Source: an uncultured Kiritimatiellota bacterium | GTDB lineage: Bacteria > Verrucomicrobiota > Kiritimatiellia > RFP12 > UBA1067 | Reading direction: 5' to 3' | Length of the DNA stretch: 64,000 nucleotides | Assembly (NCBI GenBank): GCA_934643865.1 | Contig: CAKUCX010000013.1 | Coordinates: 4,146-68,145 of the forward strand | Part shown: piece after piece, positions 44,320-51,825 of the stretch | How positions within the stretch are numbered: position 1 is the first letter of the stretch | Layout of the letters: the number at the start of each line of letters is the position of its first letter | Notes under the pieces: generated by a model | What the model was told of the DNA's origin: nothing | The model's database searches: none | Seen by the model: only the letters and a program-made list of their open reading frames with translations | Position numbers and translations under genes: made by a program

Positions 44320-45696
44320 ATGCAACAGTGGCCACTCGTCATCCACCCCTCCGACAACGTTGAAATCCATGCGGACGGGCACAAGTACGCCCGCCGCATC
44401 CTCCGGGCCGGCGAGGACGTCGTCAAGTACGGCATGCCGATCGGGCATGCGACGCGCGACATCGCCGCCGGCGAGCATGTCCACGTCCACAACCTCGCCA
44501 CGAACCTGGGCGGCGCGCGGGACTACGCCTACGCGCCCGACGCCGCCTGCCTCGCGGCCCATCCGGGCGACCTCCAAGACGGCCGCACGTTCCGGGCCTA
44601 CCGCCACGCAGACGGCCGCATCGGCATCCGCAACGACATCTGGGTCATTCCCACCGTCGGCTGCGTGAACCGCCTCTGCGAACGCCTCGCCGCCACGTGC
44701 GGCGGCCTCGCCCTCACGCACCCCTATGGCTGTTCGCAGCTCGGCGACGACCACGAGACGACGGCGAACCTCCTCGCGGCGCTCGCCCGCCACCCGAACG
44801 CGGGCGGCGTGCTCGTCGTCGCGCTCGGCTGCGAGAACAACACGCTCGACTCGTTCCGCGCCCGCCTGCCGGCGGACGCCCTCAACATCCGCTTTCTCCG
44901 CGCGCAGGATCCGGGCGACGAGTTCACGCGCGGGTGCGCGCTCATCGACGAGCTGCTGGCGAACCGCCCGTCGGAGCGGGTGGAGGTGCCGGTTTCGGAC
45001 CTCGTGGTGGGGCTGAAGTGCGGCGGGTCGGACGGCTTCTCGGGCCTCACCGCGAACCCGCTCGTGGGGCGCTTCAGCGACGGACTCGTCGCGCGCGGCG
45101 GCTCGACGGTCCTCACGGAGGTGCCCGAGATGTTCGGCGCCGAGACGCTGCTCATGAAGCGCTGCCGCACGCGGGCGGTCTTCGAGCGGTGCGTCGCGAT
45201 GGTGAACGGATTCAAGGACTACTACGCGCGCCACGGGCAGGTCTGCTACGAGAACCCCTCCCCCGGCAACAAGGCGGGCGGCATCACGACCTTGGAGGAC
45301 AAGTCGCTCGGCTGCGTGCAGAAGGGCGGCTCAGCGGCGGTGGAAGACGTCCTCGCCTACGGCGGGCGCGTCCGCACGCACGGGCTCACGCTCCTGTCGG
45401 CCCCCGGCAACGACCTCGTCGCCGCGACCGCGCTCGCGGCGGCAGGCTGCCACCTCGTCCTCTTCACGACGGGGCGCGGGACGCCCTTCGGCACGGCGGT
45501 CCCCACGCTCAAGGTCGCCACCAACACGGCGCTCGCGGCGGCGAAGCCGCACTGGATCGACTGGGACGCGATGGCGAACCCCGACGCGGAGGCCTTCGCG
45601 GCGAAGGTCTTCGCCGTCGCCTCCGGCGAACTCGCCTGCAACGAACGCCACGGTGACCGGGGCATCGCGATCTTCAAGGACGGCGTGACGCTGTAG
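44320..45696 (+). CDS. uxaA: Altronate dehydratase (UxaA family)
   Basis: A 458-residue cytoplasmic enzyme that dehydrates D-altronate to 2-keto-3-deoxygluconate in galacturonate catabolism. Both parts are present: the N-terminal SAF domain ('HPSDNVEIHADG', 'GEHVHVHNLATNL') and the large UxaA C-terminal domain with 'HPYGCSQLGDDHE', 'GCENN', 'GLKCGGSDGFSGLTANPLVG', 'SPGNKAGGITTLEDKSLGC' and 'FTTGRGTPFG', whose conserved cysteines likely hold an iron site. It is slightly shorter than E. coli UxaA (about 495). ATG 44320 lies 7 nt after TATACT; the GTG-type extension upstream contains the promoter and is rejected. Works with the UxuA-type genes and transporter at 47-49 kb. Confidence 0.9.
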   Translation: MQQWPLVIHPSDNVEIHADGHKYARRILRAGEDVVKYGMPIGHATRDIAAGEHVHVHNLATNLGGARDYAYAPDAACLAAHPGDLQDGRTFRAYRHADGRIGIRNDIWVIPTVGCVNRLCERLAATCGGLALTHPYGCSQLGDDHETTANLLAALARHPNAGGVLVVALGCENNTLDSFRARLPADALNIRFLRAQDPGDEFTRGCALIDELLANRPSERVEVPVSDLVVGLKCGGSDGFSGLTANPLVGRFSDGLVARGGSTVLTEVPEMFGAETLLMKRCRTRAVFERCVAMVNGFKDYYARHGQVCYENPSPGNKAGGITTLEDKSLGCVQKGGSAAVEDVLAYGGRVRTHGLTLLSAPGNDLVAATALAAAGCHLVLFTTGRGTPFGTAVPTLKVATNTALAAAKPHWIDWDAMANPDAEAFAAKVFAVASGELACNERHGDRGIAIFKDGVTL

Positions 45697-45707
45697 GGCA
45701 ACTGGCC

Positions 45708-47033
45708 ATGTACGTTCTCGCGATGGTTCTTTTGGCGGCCGGCGTGTGCGCTCTGACGGGGGGCTGCGCCGTCTTGCTCGCGCGGCTTGTCCGGGCGCGG
45801 GACGAGGCGGCGTCCCTCCGGCGGCAGGTCGACGACGCGCGGCGGCTGGCCGACGTGTGCGAGGCGAACTGCCGCCAGCGCCTGGAGGACAAGGAGAAGG
45901 CCTGCCAGCAGCGCCTTGCCGAGAAGGACGCCGCCTGCGCGCAGTTCACGGAGCGGGCGCTTGAGACGCTGCGCGTCCAGTTCGCCCATCTTGCCGAGGA
46001 GAAGCTCAAGGCGTCGAGCGAGGGACTCTCGGACTTCAACCGCCGCCGCCTCGCTGAGCTGATGGCGCCGTTCCAGAAGGAGCTGGGCGACGTGCGCCGG
46101 GCCTTCGAGGAGAACCGCAGGCAGCAGATCGCAAACAAGGCGAGCTTCGACCAGGCGATCGCGGATCTCGGCGCGCGCGCGCTGCGGATCGGGACGGACG
46201 CCGAGAATCTCGCCAAGGCGCTCAAGCGCGAGTCGAAGACGCAGGGCAACTGGGGCGAGATGGTGCTTGCGAACATCCTGGAGGCCGCCGGCCTCGCGGA
46301 AGGGCGCGACTTCCTGCCGCAGGCGCAGGAGTTCGACGCGCAGGGCAACCGGCTCATCCCCGACGTGGAGATCCCCCTGCCGAACAAGGAGAAGCTGCTC
46401 GTCGACTCGAAGGCGTCCGTCACCGCGTACTTCGACTACGTGGCCGCAGAGGACGACGCGGCGCGCGAGGCGGCGGCGAAGGCCCATCTCGTCTCGGTGC
46501 GCCGGCACATGGAGGAGCTGGCCGAGAAGAACTACGCCGCGCGCGTGAAGGGCGCGCCGGGCTACATCCTCATGTTCATCCCCAACGAGGGCGGCTACCT
46601 CCTCGCGATGGAGCGCGACCGGCGGCTCGCGACGGATGCCTTCCGCCGCCATGTCATCATCGTGAACCCGACGACGCTTCTTCTCTGCCTGCAGATCGTC
46701 GCGCTTCTCCGCAGCCGCGAGGCGCAGAACGAGAACGCCGAGAAGATCTCCGCCGCCGCCGCGCGCATGTACGAGAAGTTCGCCACCTTCTCCGCGACGT
46801 TCGTCGACGTCGGCAAGCGCCTCGACGGCCTCGCCGACGCCTACGAGAAGGCGAAGGGCCAGCTCTGCGGGGGGCCGGGGAACGTCGTCCGCCAGCTGGA
46901 GGCCCTGAAGGGCATGGGCGTCGTGACGGCGAAGCGCGTCCATGCGAAGATGCTGGACGACGCCGGGGCGGAGACCCCGGCGGAGCGGGGCGCGACATCC
47001 GGAGTTGCGGCCCAAGGGCCGCATCTGCTATAA
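45708..47033 (+). CDS. rmuC: RmuC family DNA recombination protein
   Basis: A 441-residue protein with an N-terminal transmembrane helix (residues 1-25), a long coiled coil (about 30-160), then the RmuC nuclease-like domain: 'TQGNWGEMVLANILEAAGL', 'PDVEIPLPNKEKLLVDSKASV' (a PD-(D/E)xK-like core D...DSK), 'VIIVNPTTLLLCLQIV'. RmuC limits inversions at short inverted repeats in E. coli. It lies 11 bp after uxaA. Its last 30 bases contain a perfect 8-bp inverted repeat (47006-47023) and the -10 box for the following unit, so this end of the gene doubles as a promoter. Confidence 0.88.
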   Translation: MYVLAMVLLAAGVCALTGGCAVLLARLVRARDEAASLRRQVDDARRLADVCEANCRQRLEDKEKACQQRLAEKDAACAQFTERALETLRVQFAHLAEEKLKASSEGLSDFNRRRLAELMAPFQKELGDVRRAFEENRRQQIANKASFDQAIADLGARALRIGTDAENLAKALKRESKTQGNWGEMVLANILEAAGLAEGRDFLPQAQEFDAQGNRLIPDVEIPLPNKEKLLVDSKASVTAYFDYVAAEDDAAREAAAKAHLVSVRRHMEELAEKNYAARVKGAPGYILMFIPNEGGYLLAMERDRRLATDAFRRHVIIVNPTTLLLCLQIVALLRSREAQNENAEKISAAAARMYEKFATFSATFVDVGKRLDGLADAYEKAKGQLCGGPGNVVRQLEALKGMGVVTAKRVHAKMLDDAGAETPAERGATSGVAAQGPHLL

Positions 47034-47034
47034 T
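47006..47034 (+). promoter_or_regulatory. Palindrome and leaderless-type promoter inside the rmuC 3' end
   Basis: TGCGGCCC-AA-GGGCCGCA (47006-47023) is a perfect hairpin. It is followed 2 nt later by TGCTATAAT (TATAAT at 47029-47034), then exactly 7 nt and an ATG at 47042. The hairpin could be an operator or end upstream transcription. Confidence 0.65.
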
Positions 47035-47041
47035 CCACGCC

Positions 47042-47152
47042 ATGCCATTTCATTTGACAACCGTCTTGAAGGGCCGCTTCGCCCCGCGTGGCCGCGGAAG
47101 GGCCGCGTGCCCGCGCGGCCTCAAGGCGGGAGAAAGGTTGCTGAAAACATGA
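47042..47152 (+). CDS. Putative leader peptide overlapping the mannonate dehydratase start
   Basis: A 36-codon frame begins at an ATG placed exactly 7 nt after TATAAT, as in the other predicted leaderless genes here. It ends in TGA at 47150-47152, overlapping the ATG of the next gene (ATGA, 47149-47152). The peptide is basic (MPFHLTTVLKGRFAPRGRGR..., 8 Arg and 3 Lys) and matches nothing known. Because the downstream gene has only a weak ribosome site, ribosomes translating this frame could deliver it by termination-reinitiation. Whether it is translated is inference from position alone. Confidence 0.45.
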   Translation: MPFHLTTVLKGRFAPRGRGRAACPRGLKAGERLLKT

Positions 47153-48147
47153 AACTTGGTCTTTGCCTCCATCCGGAGAAGTGGACGGACCGGCATCTCG
47201 CGCTGGCGCGCCAGCTCGGCTGCGAGACGGTCATCGCCTGGGTGCCGTTCGGCGCGGGCGACGGCGTCTGGCACGAAGAGGAGTACGCGCGCATCCGCGA
47301 CCAGGCCGCGCGGCACGGCCTCGTCCTGGAGGGCGTCGAGAACTTCCACCCGCAGCACATCGACCACGTCGTCCTCGACGAGCCGGGCAAGGAGGAGCAG
47401 ATGGCGAACCTCGTCCAGACCGTCGAGAACGCCGGCCGGGCCGGGCTGAAGGTCTTCGGCTACAACTTCAGCTGCTGCGGTGTGCAGGGCTACTACGCCG
47501 AGGCGAACAACACGAACGGGCGCGGCGCGGCCTCGATCAAGATGTTCGACGAGGCGAAGGTCGACCATTCGCCGCTGCCGTCCCGCCGCTTCTGGTTCAA
47601 CACCGAGATCGAGCGCCGGAGCGCGGTGGACGTCCTGCCGCCGACGACGCCCGAGCAGCACTGGGCGCGCCTCAAGTACTTCCTCGCAAACCTCTGCCCC
47701 GTCGCCGAGAAGTACGGCATGAAGCTCTGCGCGCACCCGGACGACCCGCCGATCGAATACCTGAAGGGCACCTACCGTCCGCTCACCTCCCTTGAGGGCT
47801 ATCGCAGGCTGATGAAACTCGTCGATTCGCCCGCGAACGCGATCGAGTTCTGCCAGGGCACGATCGCGACGATGCGCGGCGTCGACGTCTACGCGGCGAT
47901 CGAGGAGTTCGCGACGGCCGGGAAGATCGGCTACGTCCATTTCCGCAACGTCTCGGCGCAGCTGCCGAAATACGCGGAGGTCTTCATCGACGACGGCTAC
48001 GTCGACATGAAGAAGGCGATGGCGGCCTACGAGCGGTGCGGCTTTGCGGGGACGGTCGTCCCCGACCACACGCCGCGCCTGGAGGCGGCCGACTGGTGGG
48101 AGACGGGCATGGCGTTCGCGCTTGGCTACATCCGGGGGATCATGTGA
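47149..48147 (+). CDS. uxuA: Mannonate dehydratase (UxuA family)
   Basis: A 332-residue TIM-barrel metalloenzyme predicted to dehydrate D-mannonate to 2-keto-3-deoxygluconate in glucuronate catabolism. UxuA signatures are clear: 'LCAHPDDPP', 'EFCQGTIATM', 'IGYVHFRNVSAQLPKYAEVFIDDGYVDM' (FRNV and DDGYVDM are diagnostic), 'GTVVPDHTPR' and 'GMAFALGYIRG'. These hold the metal-binding His/Cys/His/Asp. ATG 47149 overlaps the stop of the leader frame. Its own stop overlaps the transporter start by 1 bp (TGATG), so the two are coupled. With uxaA it covers both branches of hexuronate degradation at the dehydratase step. Confidence 0.9.
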   Translation: MKLGLCLHPEKWTDRHLALARQLGCETVIAWVPFGAGDGVWHEEEYARIRDQAARHGLVLEGVENFHPQHIDHVVLDEPGKEEQMANLVQTVENAGRAGLKVFGYNFSCCGVQGYYAEANNTNGRGAASIKMFDEAKVDHSPLPSRRFWFNTEIERRSAVDVLPPTTPEQHWARLKYFLANLCPVAEKYGMKLCAHPDDPPIEYLKGTYRPLTSLEGYRRLMKLVDSPANAIEFCQGTIATMRGVDVYAAIEEFATAGKIGYVHFRNVSAQLPKYAEVFIDDGYVDMKKAMAAYERCGFAGTVVPDHTPRLEAADWWETGMAFALGYIRGIM

Positions 48148-49379
48148 TGCCGCGCGGCTACAAGTGGGTCGTCCTCGCGCTCCTGAGCGGCGCGTTTTTC
48201 TTCCATCAGGCGGACCGCGCCCTCTTCGGCCTCCTGACGATCCCGATCCAGGCGGACCTCCACCTCACGGACCTGCAGATCGGCTGGGTCAACACCGCGC
48301 TCTTCTGCACGCTCGCCGTGGCGACGCCGTTCGCCGGCCTCCTGGGCGACCGCTTCTCGCGCAAGTGGATCATCACGCTCTCGCTCCTCTTCTGGTCACT
48401 GATGACGGCCTGTACGGGCCTTGTCGGCGGCGTCGTCGGGCTCATCTTCTTCCGGTCGATCGCAACGGGCGGCGGCGAGAGCTTCTACGCGCCGAGCGCC
48501 TACGCGCTTCTCGCCTCGCACCACCGCGAGACGCGGTCGCTCGCCCTTTCGGTCCACCAGTCGGCACTCTACATCGGGCTGATGTTCTCGGGGGCGCTCG
48601 TCGCGTGCGCGTTGCATGCGCTCGGCGGCTGGCGGCCGGTCTTCTTCATCTTCGGCGGCCTCGGCTTCCTGCTCGGCGTCGTCTTCTGCTTCGCGCTGAA
48701 GGACGGCCGGCCGGCCGGCGCGCCGCCGCCCGCCGCCGCCGCGCCGCCGTTCAGGGAGTCCCTGCGGGCCTACTTCTGCAACCCGTCCGCGCTGCTCGCG
48801 TCGGTCGGCTTCATCGCCGTCGTCTTCGCGAACAACGCCTACCTCTGCTGGGCGCCGAAGTTCATCGCGCGCAAGTTCGGCCTTTCCGTCGGCGCGGCCG
48901 GGAGCGGCACGATGCTCTACCACCACATCGCGGCCTTCGCGGCGATCATGCTGGGCGCGTTCGTCACCGACCGCCTCGTCGTCGGCCGCCCGCGCTTCCG
49001 CCTTGGCCTCCAGATCGCCGCGCTCGTCGGCGGCGCGCCGGCGCTTCTCTTCATCGGCTGCGCGCCGGGCATCGCCGCATGCTGGTGCGCGGTCGTCTTC
49101 TACGGCGTCTTCCGCGGGCTGTGCGAGGTGAACACCCACGCGAGCCTCTTCGACGTCATCGCGCCGGCGCACCGCGCGAGCGCCGAGGGGCTGATGACGA
49201 TGGTCGCCTTCTTCATCGGCTCGCTCGCGCCGCTTCTCCTCGGCGCGCTCTCCGACCGCTACGGCCTGCGCGGCTTCGAGACGGGCTTCGCCATCCTCGG
49301 CGCGGGCTATCTGGTTGGCGCGGCGGCGCTGCTCGCCTCCTTCCTCTTCACCTTCCGCCGCGACCGCATCGCCGAATAG
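48147..49379 (+). CDS. MFS transporter, probable hexuronate/aldonate uptake
   Basis: A 410-residue major facilitator with about 12 transmembrane helices. The loop 2-3 motif is 'FAGLLGDRFSRKW' and helix 4-5 reads 'FFRSIATGGGESFYAPSAYALLA', resembling the anion:cation symporter/spinster group. A Pro/Ala-rich central loop (~residues 193-205) separates the two six-helix halves. It starts at the mannonate dehydratase stop (1-bp overlap), so uptake of glucuronate, galacturonate or related acids is the likely role. This rests on context plus family, not on specificity residues. Confidence 0.82.
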   Translation: MPRGYKWVVLALLSGAFFFHQADRALFGLLTIPIQADLHLTDLQIGWVNTALFCTLAVATPFAGLLGDRFSRKWIITLSLLFWSLMTACTGLVGGVVGLIFFRSIATGGGESFYAPSAYALLASHHRETRSLALSVHQSALYIGLMFSGALVACALHALGGWRPVFFIFGGLGFLLGVVFCFALKDGRPAGAPPPAAAAPPFRESLRAYFCNPSALLASVGFIAVVFANNAYLCWAPKFIARKFGLSVGAAGSGTMLYHHIAAFAAIMLGAFVTDRLVVGRPRFRLGLQIAALVGGAPALLFIGCAPGIAACWCAVVFYGVFRGLCEVNTHASLFDVIAPAHRASAEGLMTMVAFFIGSLAPLLLGALSDRYGLRGFETGFAILGAGYLVGAAALLASFLFTFRRDRIAE

Positions 49380-49442
49380 CGGGCGCCGAAGCCGGACAAG
49401 AGCCCCGTCAAACAGTCACAGCGACATGGAGAACAAACGGCG

Positions 49443-49643
49443 ATGACGATTGTCTACCAGGGGCGCGACGTCGAGACCGACGCGACGACGGTAGCCGGCT
49501 TTCTTGCGGCGCAGGGCGTCGATCCGGCGCGCGCGATCGTCGAATATGGCGGCGAGGTCCATGCGCCGGGGGCCGACCTGGCCGACGTCGCCCTGCGGCC
49601 CGGCGTCGCGCTCGACGTCTTTCAGCTGACGGCCGGAGGCTGA
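49443..49643 (+). CDS. thiS: Sulfur carrier protein ThiS
   Basis: A 66-residue ubiquitin-like protein ending in the required Gly-Gly (LTAGG). ThiF adenylates that terminus, which is then converted to a thiocarboxylate that supplies sulfur for the thiazole of thiamine. The N-terminal strand 'TIVYQGRDVET', 'TTVAGFLAAQGVDP' and 'VALDVFQLTAGG' match the family. A GGAGAA site precedes it. It sits 3 bp upstream of thiF. No TPP-riboswitch-like element is visible in the 63-bp gap before it, and other thiamine genes are not in the window. Confidence 0.9.
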   Translation: MTIVYQGRDVETDATTVAGFLAAQGVDPARAIVEYGGEVHAPGADLADVALRPGVALDVFQLTAGG

Positions 49644-49646
49644 GCG

Positions 49647-50252
49647 ATGCCGGCGAATCCCCTGCCGACGCCTCCCGAACGGGCCGTTCTGGCGCGCGCG
49701 CGCGTCGGCATCGCCGGCGCGGGCGGGCTCGGGTCGAACTGCGCGATGCACCTCGTGCGCGCGGGCGTGCGGCATCTGGTCGTCGCCGACTTCGACGTCG
49801 TCGGCGAATCGAACCTCAACCGGCAGTTCTTCTTCCGCGACCAGATCGGCATGAAGAAGGTCGAGGCGCTGAAGGCGAATCTCCTGCGCATCGATCCGGA
49901 GGCGGACGTCCAGACGGCCGACGTGCGGCTCGACGCGGCTTCGGCCCGGGCGCTCTTCGCGGGCTGCGACATCGTCGTGGAGGCGCTTGACGCCGTCGCG
50001 GCGAAGGCGATGCTTCTCGGCGCGCTCATGCCCGCCGGCATGCGGCTCGTCGCGGCGAGCGGCCTTGCCGGATGGGGGCGCACCAACGAGATGCGCCTGC
50101 GGCGCATGGGCGCGCGCGTCGTCGTCGTCGGCGACGGCGCGACGAGCGTCGAGGATGCGGGGATGCCGCCGCTGTCGCCGCGCGTCGGCATCGCGGCCGC
50201 CATGGAGGCGAACGCGGTCGTTGCCTGGCTTCTCGGGGCCTCCGCGCTCTAG
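49647..50252 (+). CDS. thiF: ThiS adenylyltransferase ThiF (short form)
   Basis: A 201-residue E1-like enzyme that adenylates ThiS. The Rossmann loop GIAGAGGLGSNCA (residues ~21-33), 'VVADFDVVGESNLNRQFFF..DQIGMKKVEAL' (the ATP-binding Asp and the N-x-x-R-Q motif) and 'IVVEALDAVAAKAMLL' are intact. It lacks the four zinc-binding cysteines of the longer ThiF/MoeB type, as in the short form found in many anaerobes. ATG 49647 follows GGAGG located in the thiS end. It is followed by 128 bp holding the promoter of the next gene. Confidence 0.9.
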   Translation: MPANPLPTPPERAVLARARVGIAGAGGLGSNCAMHLVRAGVRHLVVADFDVVGESNLNRQFFFRDQIGMKKVEALKANLLRIDPEADVQTADVRLDAASARALFAGCDIVVEALDAVAAKAMLLGALMPAGMRLVAASGLAGWGRTNEMRLRRMGARVVVVGDGATSVEDAGMPPLSPRVGIAAAMEANAVVAWLLGASAL

Positions 50253-50328
50253 GCCCGCCCCCCCCCGTCCGGCATCCGCGCCCCTCGCGCCCTTTCTCGC
50301 GCCGCCCCGCCAAACGCTCGTCTTCTTG

Positions 50329-50337
50329 TGCTATACT
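50329..50337 (+). promoter_or_regulatory. Promoter of the Gfo/Idh/MocA gene at 50381
   Basis: TGCTATACT with TATACT at 50332-50337. The leader is about 38 nt and carries CGAAAGGA before ATG 50381. Confidence 0.65.
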
Positions 50338-50380
50338 AGATGCCTTGTGCAAACCACCTTCCCAGCGAAAGGACCGATCG

Positions 50381-51796
50381 ATGCAGAGACGTGAATTCAT
50401 CAAGGCCGGCGCCGCCGCCGTCGCGATGCCCGCCATCCTGAAGGCCGCCGCGGCCGACCAGAAGATCCGCATGGGCTTCATCGGCGTGGGCAACCGCGGC
50501 ACGCAGCTGATGCATCTCTTCATGAACTTCCCCGACGTGGAGGTGACGGCGCTCTGCGACGTCTACGAGCCCTACCTGCACCGCCGTGAGCAGGACTTCG
50601 ACCCGAAGTTCCTCGAATGGGGCCTGAAGGGGCGCCTGCCGTCCTTCACCGCGAAGGACGGGTCCCTCAAGCGGCACGAGGCGGCGCTCGCCGCGCGCGT
50701 CGCCGCCGGGCAGTGCCGGCTCTACGCGGACTACCGCAGGCTGCTGGAGGACAGGAACGTCGACGCCGTCTGCATCGCGACGCCCGACCACTGGCACGCG
50801 ATCATGACGATCGACGCGATCTGCGCGGGCAAGGACGTCTACTGCGAGAAGCCGCTCACGGCGACGGTCGCGGAGGGGCGGCGCATGGTGGAGGTGGAGA
50901 AGGCGCACCGGCAGGTGTGCTGCACGGGCCTCAACCGCCGTGGGTGCGTGCCCTACCAGCTCCTCAAGAAGGAGATCGAGACGGGCAGGTACGGGACGTT
51001 CCGCATGGGGCGCGCCGCGCGCAGTTCGAACATCTTCCCGAACGGCCTCGGGGCGTGCCCGCCCTGCGAGCCGCCGAAGGGCTTCAACTGGGACGCCTGG
51101 CTCGGGCCGCGCGCGTACCGCCCCTACAAGTACACGACGGCGCCCTACTTCTTCCGCTGGCACCCGGACTTTTCGAGCCAGGTCGGCAACTGGGGCGTCC
51201 ACTACCTCGACGCGATGCGCTGGATGATGGGCGAGACGGCACCGTGCGCGGTCACCGCCGTGGGCGGGAAGTACTTCACGGGCGAGCGCAGCGACAGCGA
51301 GATCCCCGACACGATGATCTGCACCTACGAGTTCGCCTCCGGGAAGATCATGGAGTTCGACGTGTTCGAGGGCGGCCTCTCGCGTCCGGTCTTCAAGCGC
51401 GAGCTGGAGCTTTCCAGCGGCGACGCGGCGGTCTACGCCTCGCAGAGCGGCTGGGAGATCTACCCGGTGAAGGGGCGCGAGTTCAACAACCCGCGCGGGC
51501 CGAAGTTCGCCGAGAAGACGTACGAGCACAAGGAGGCGCTGCTCGACGACGGCTCCGCCGCGAGCTGCACGAACAACGTCATCCGCGACTTCCTCGACCG
51601 CGTGAAGGACCGCGGCGCGTGCCTCTGCTCGCTGGAGGAGGGGCGCCGCTCCACGACCTTCGCGCACCTCGCGAACATCGCCTACCGGATGGGGCAGCGC
51701 CTCGAATGGGACCCCGCCGCCGAGAAGTTCACGAACTGCCCGAAGGCGAACGAGCTGCTGCACTACGCCTACCGTCCGGGATACCGTCTCGGCTGA
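50381..51796 (+). CDS. Tat-exported Gfo/Idh/MocA-family oxidoreductase
   Basis: A 471-residue NAD(P)-binding protein with twin-arginine signal MQRREFIKAGAAAVA. After it, the Rossmann motif GFIGVGNRG (32-40), 'VDAVCIATPDHWHAIM' and the EKP catalytic motif in CEKPLTAT are present, then the alpha/beta C-terminal domain with 'WDAWLGPRAYRPY' and 'NWGVHYLDAMRWMMG', typical of secreted PVC family members. Such exported members probably act on polysaccharide-derived sugars with tightly bound cofactor. It starts its own transcript and lies 29 bp upstream of the esterase fusion. Substrate unknown. Confidence 0.87.
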   Translation: MQRREFIKAGAAAVAMPAILKAAAADQKIRMGFIGVGNRGTQLMHLFMNFPDVEVTALCDVYEPYLHRREQDFDPKFLEWGLKGRLPSFTAKDGSLKRHEAALAARVAAGQCRLYADYRRLLEDRNVDAVCIATPDHWHAIMTIDAICAGKDVYCEKPLTATVAEGRRMVEVEKAHRQVCCTGLNRRGCVPYQLLKKEIETGRYGTFRMGRAARSSNIFPNGLGACPPCEPPKGFNWDAWLGPRAYRPYKYTTAPYFFRWHPDFSSQVGNWGVHYLDAMRWMMGETAPCAVTAVGGKYFTGERSDSEIPDTMICTYEFASGKIMEFDVFEGGLSRPVFKRELELSSGDAAVYASQSGWEIYPVKGREFNNPRGPKFAEKTYEHKEALLDDGSAASCTNNVIRDFLDRVKDRGACLCSLEEGRRSTTFAHLANIAYRMGQRLEWDPAAEKFTNCPKANELLHYAYRPGYRLG

Positions 51797-51825
51797 TCCG
51801 GCGGCGAAAGAGAGGTTGACGCGAC

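Noticed and set aside
49380..49442. Search for a TPP riboswitch upstream of thiS
   Set aside because: The 63-bp gap is too short and shows none of the conserved core.
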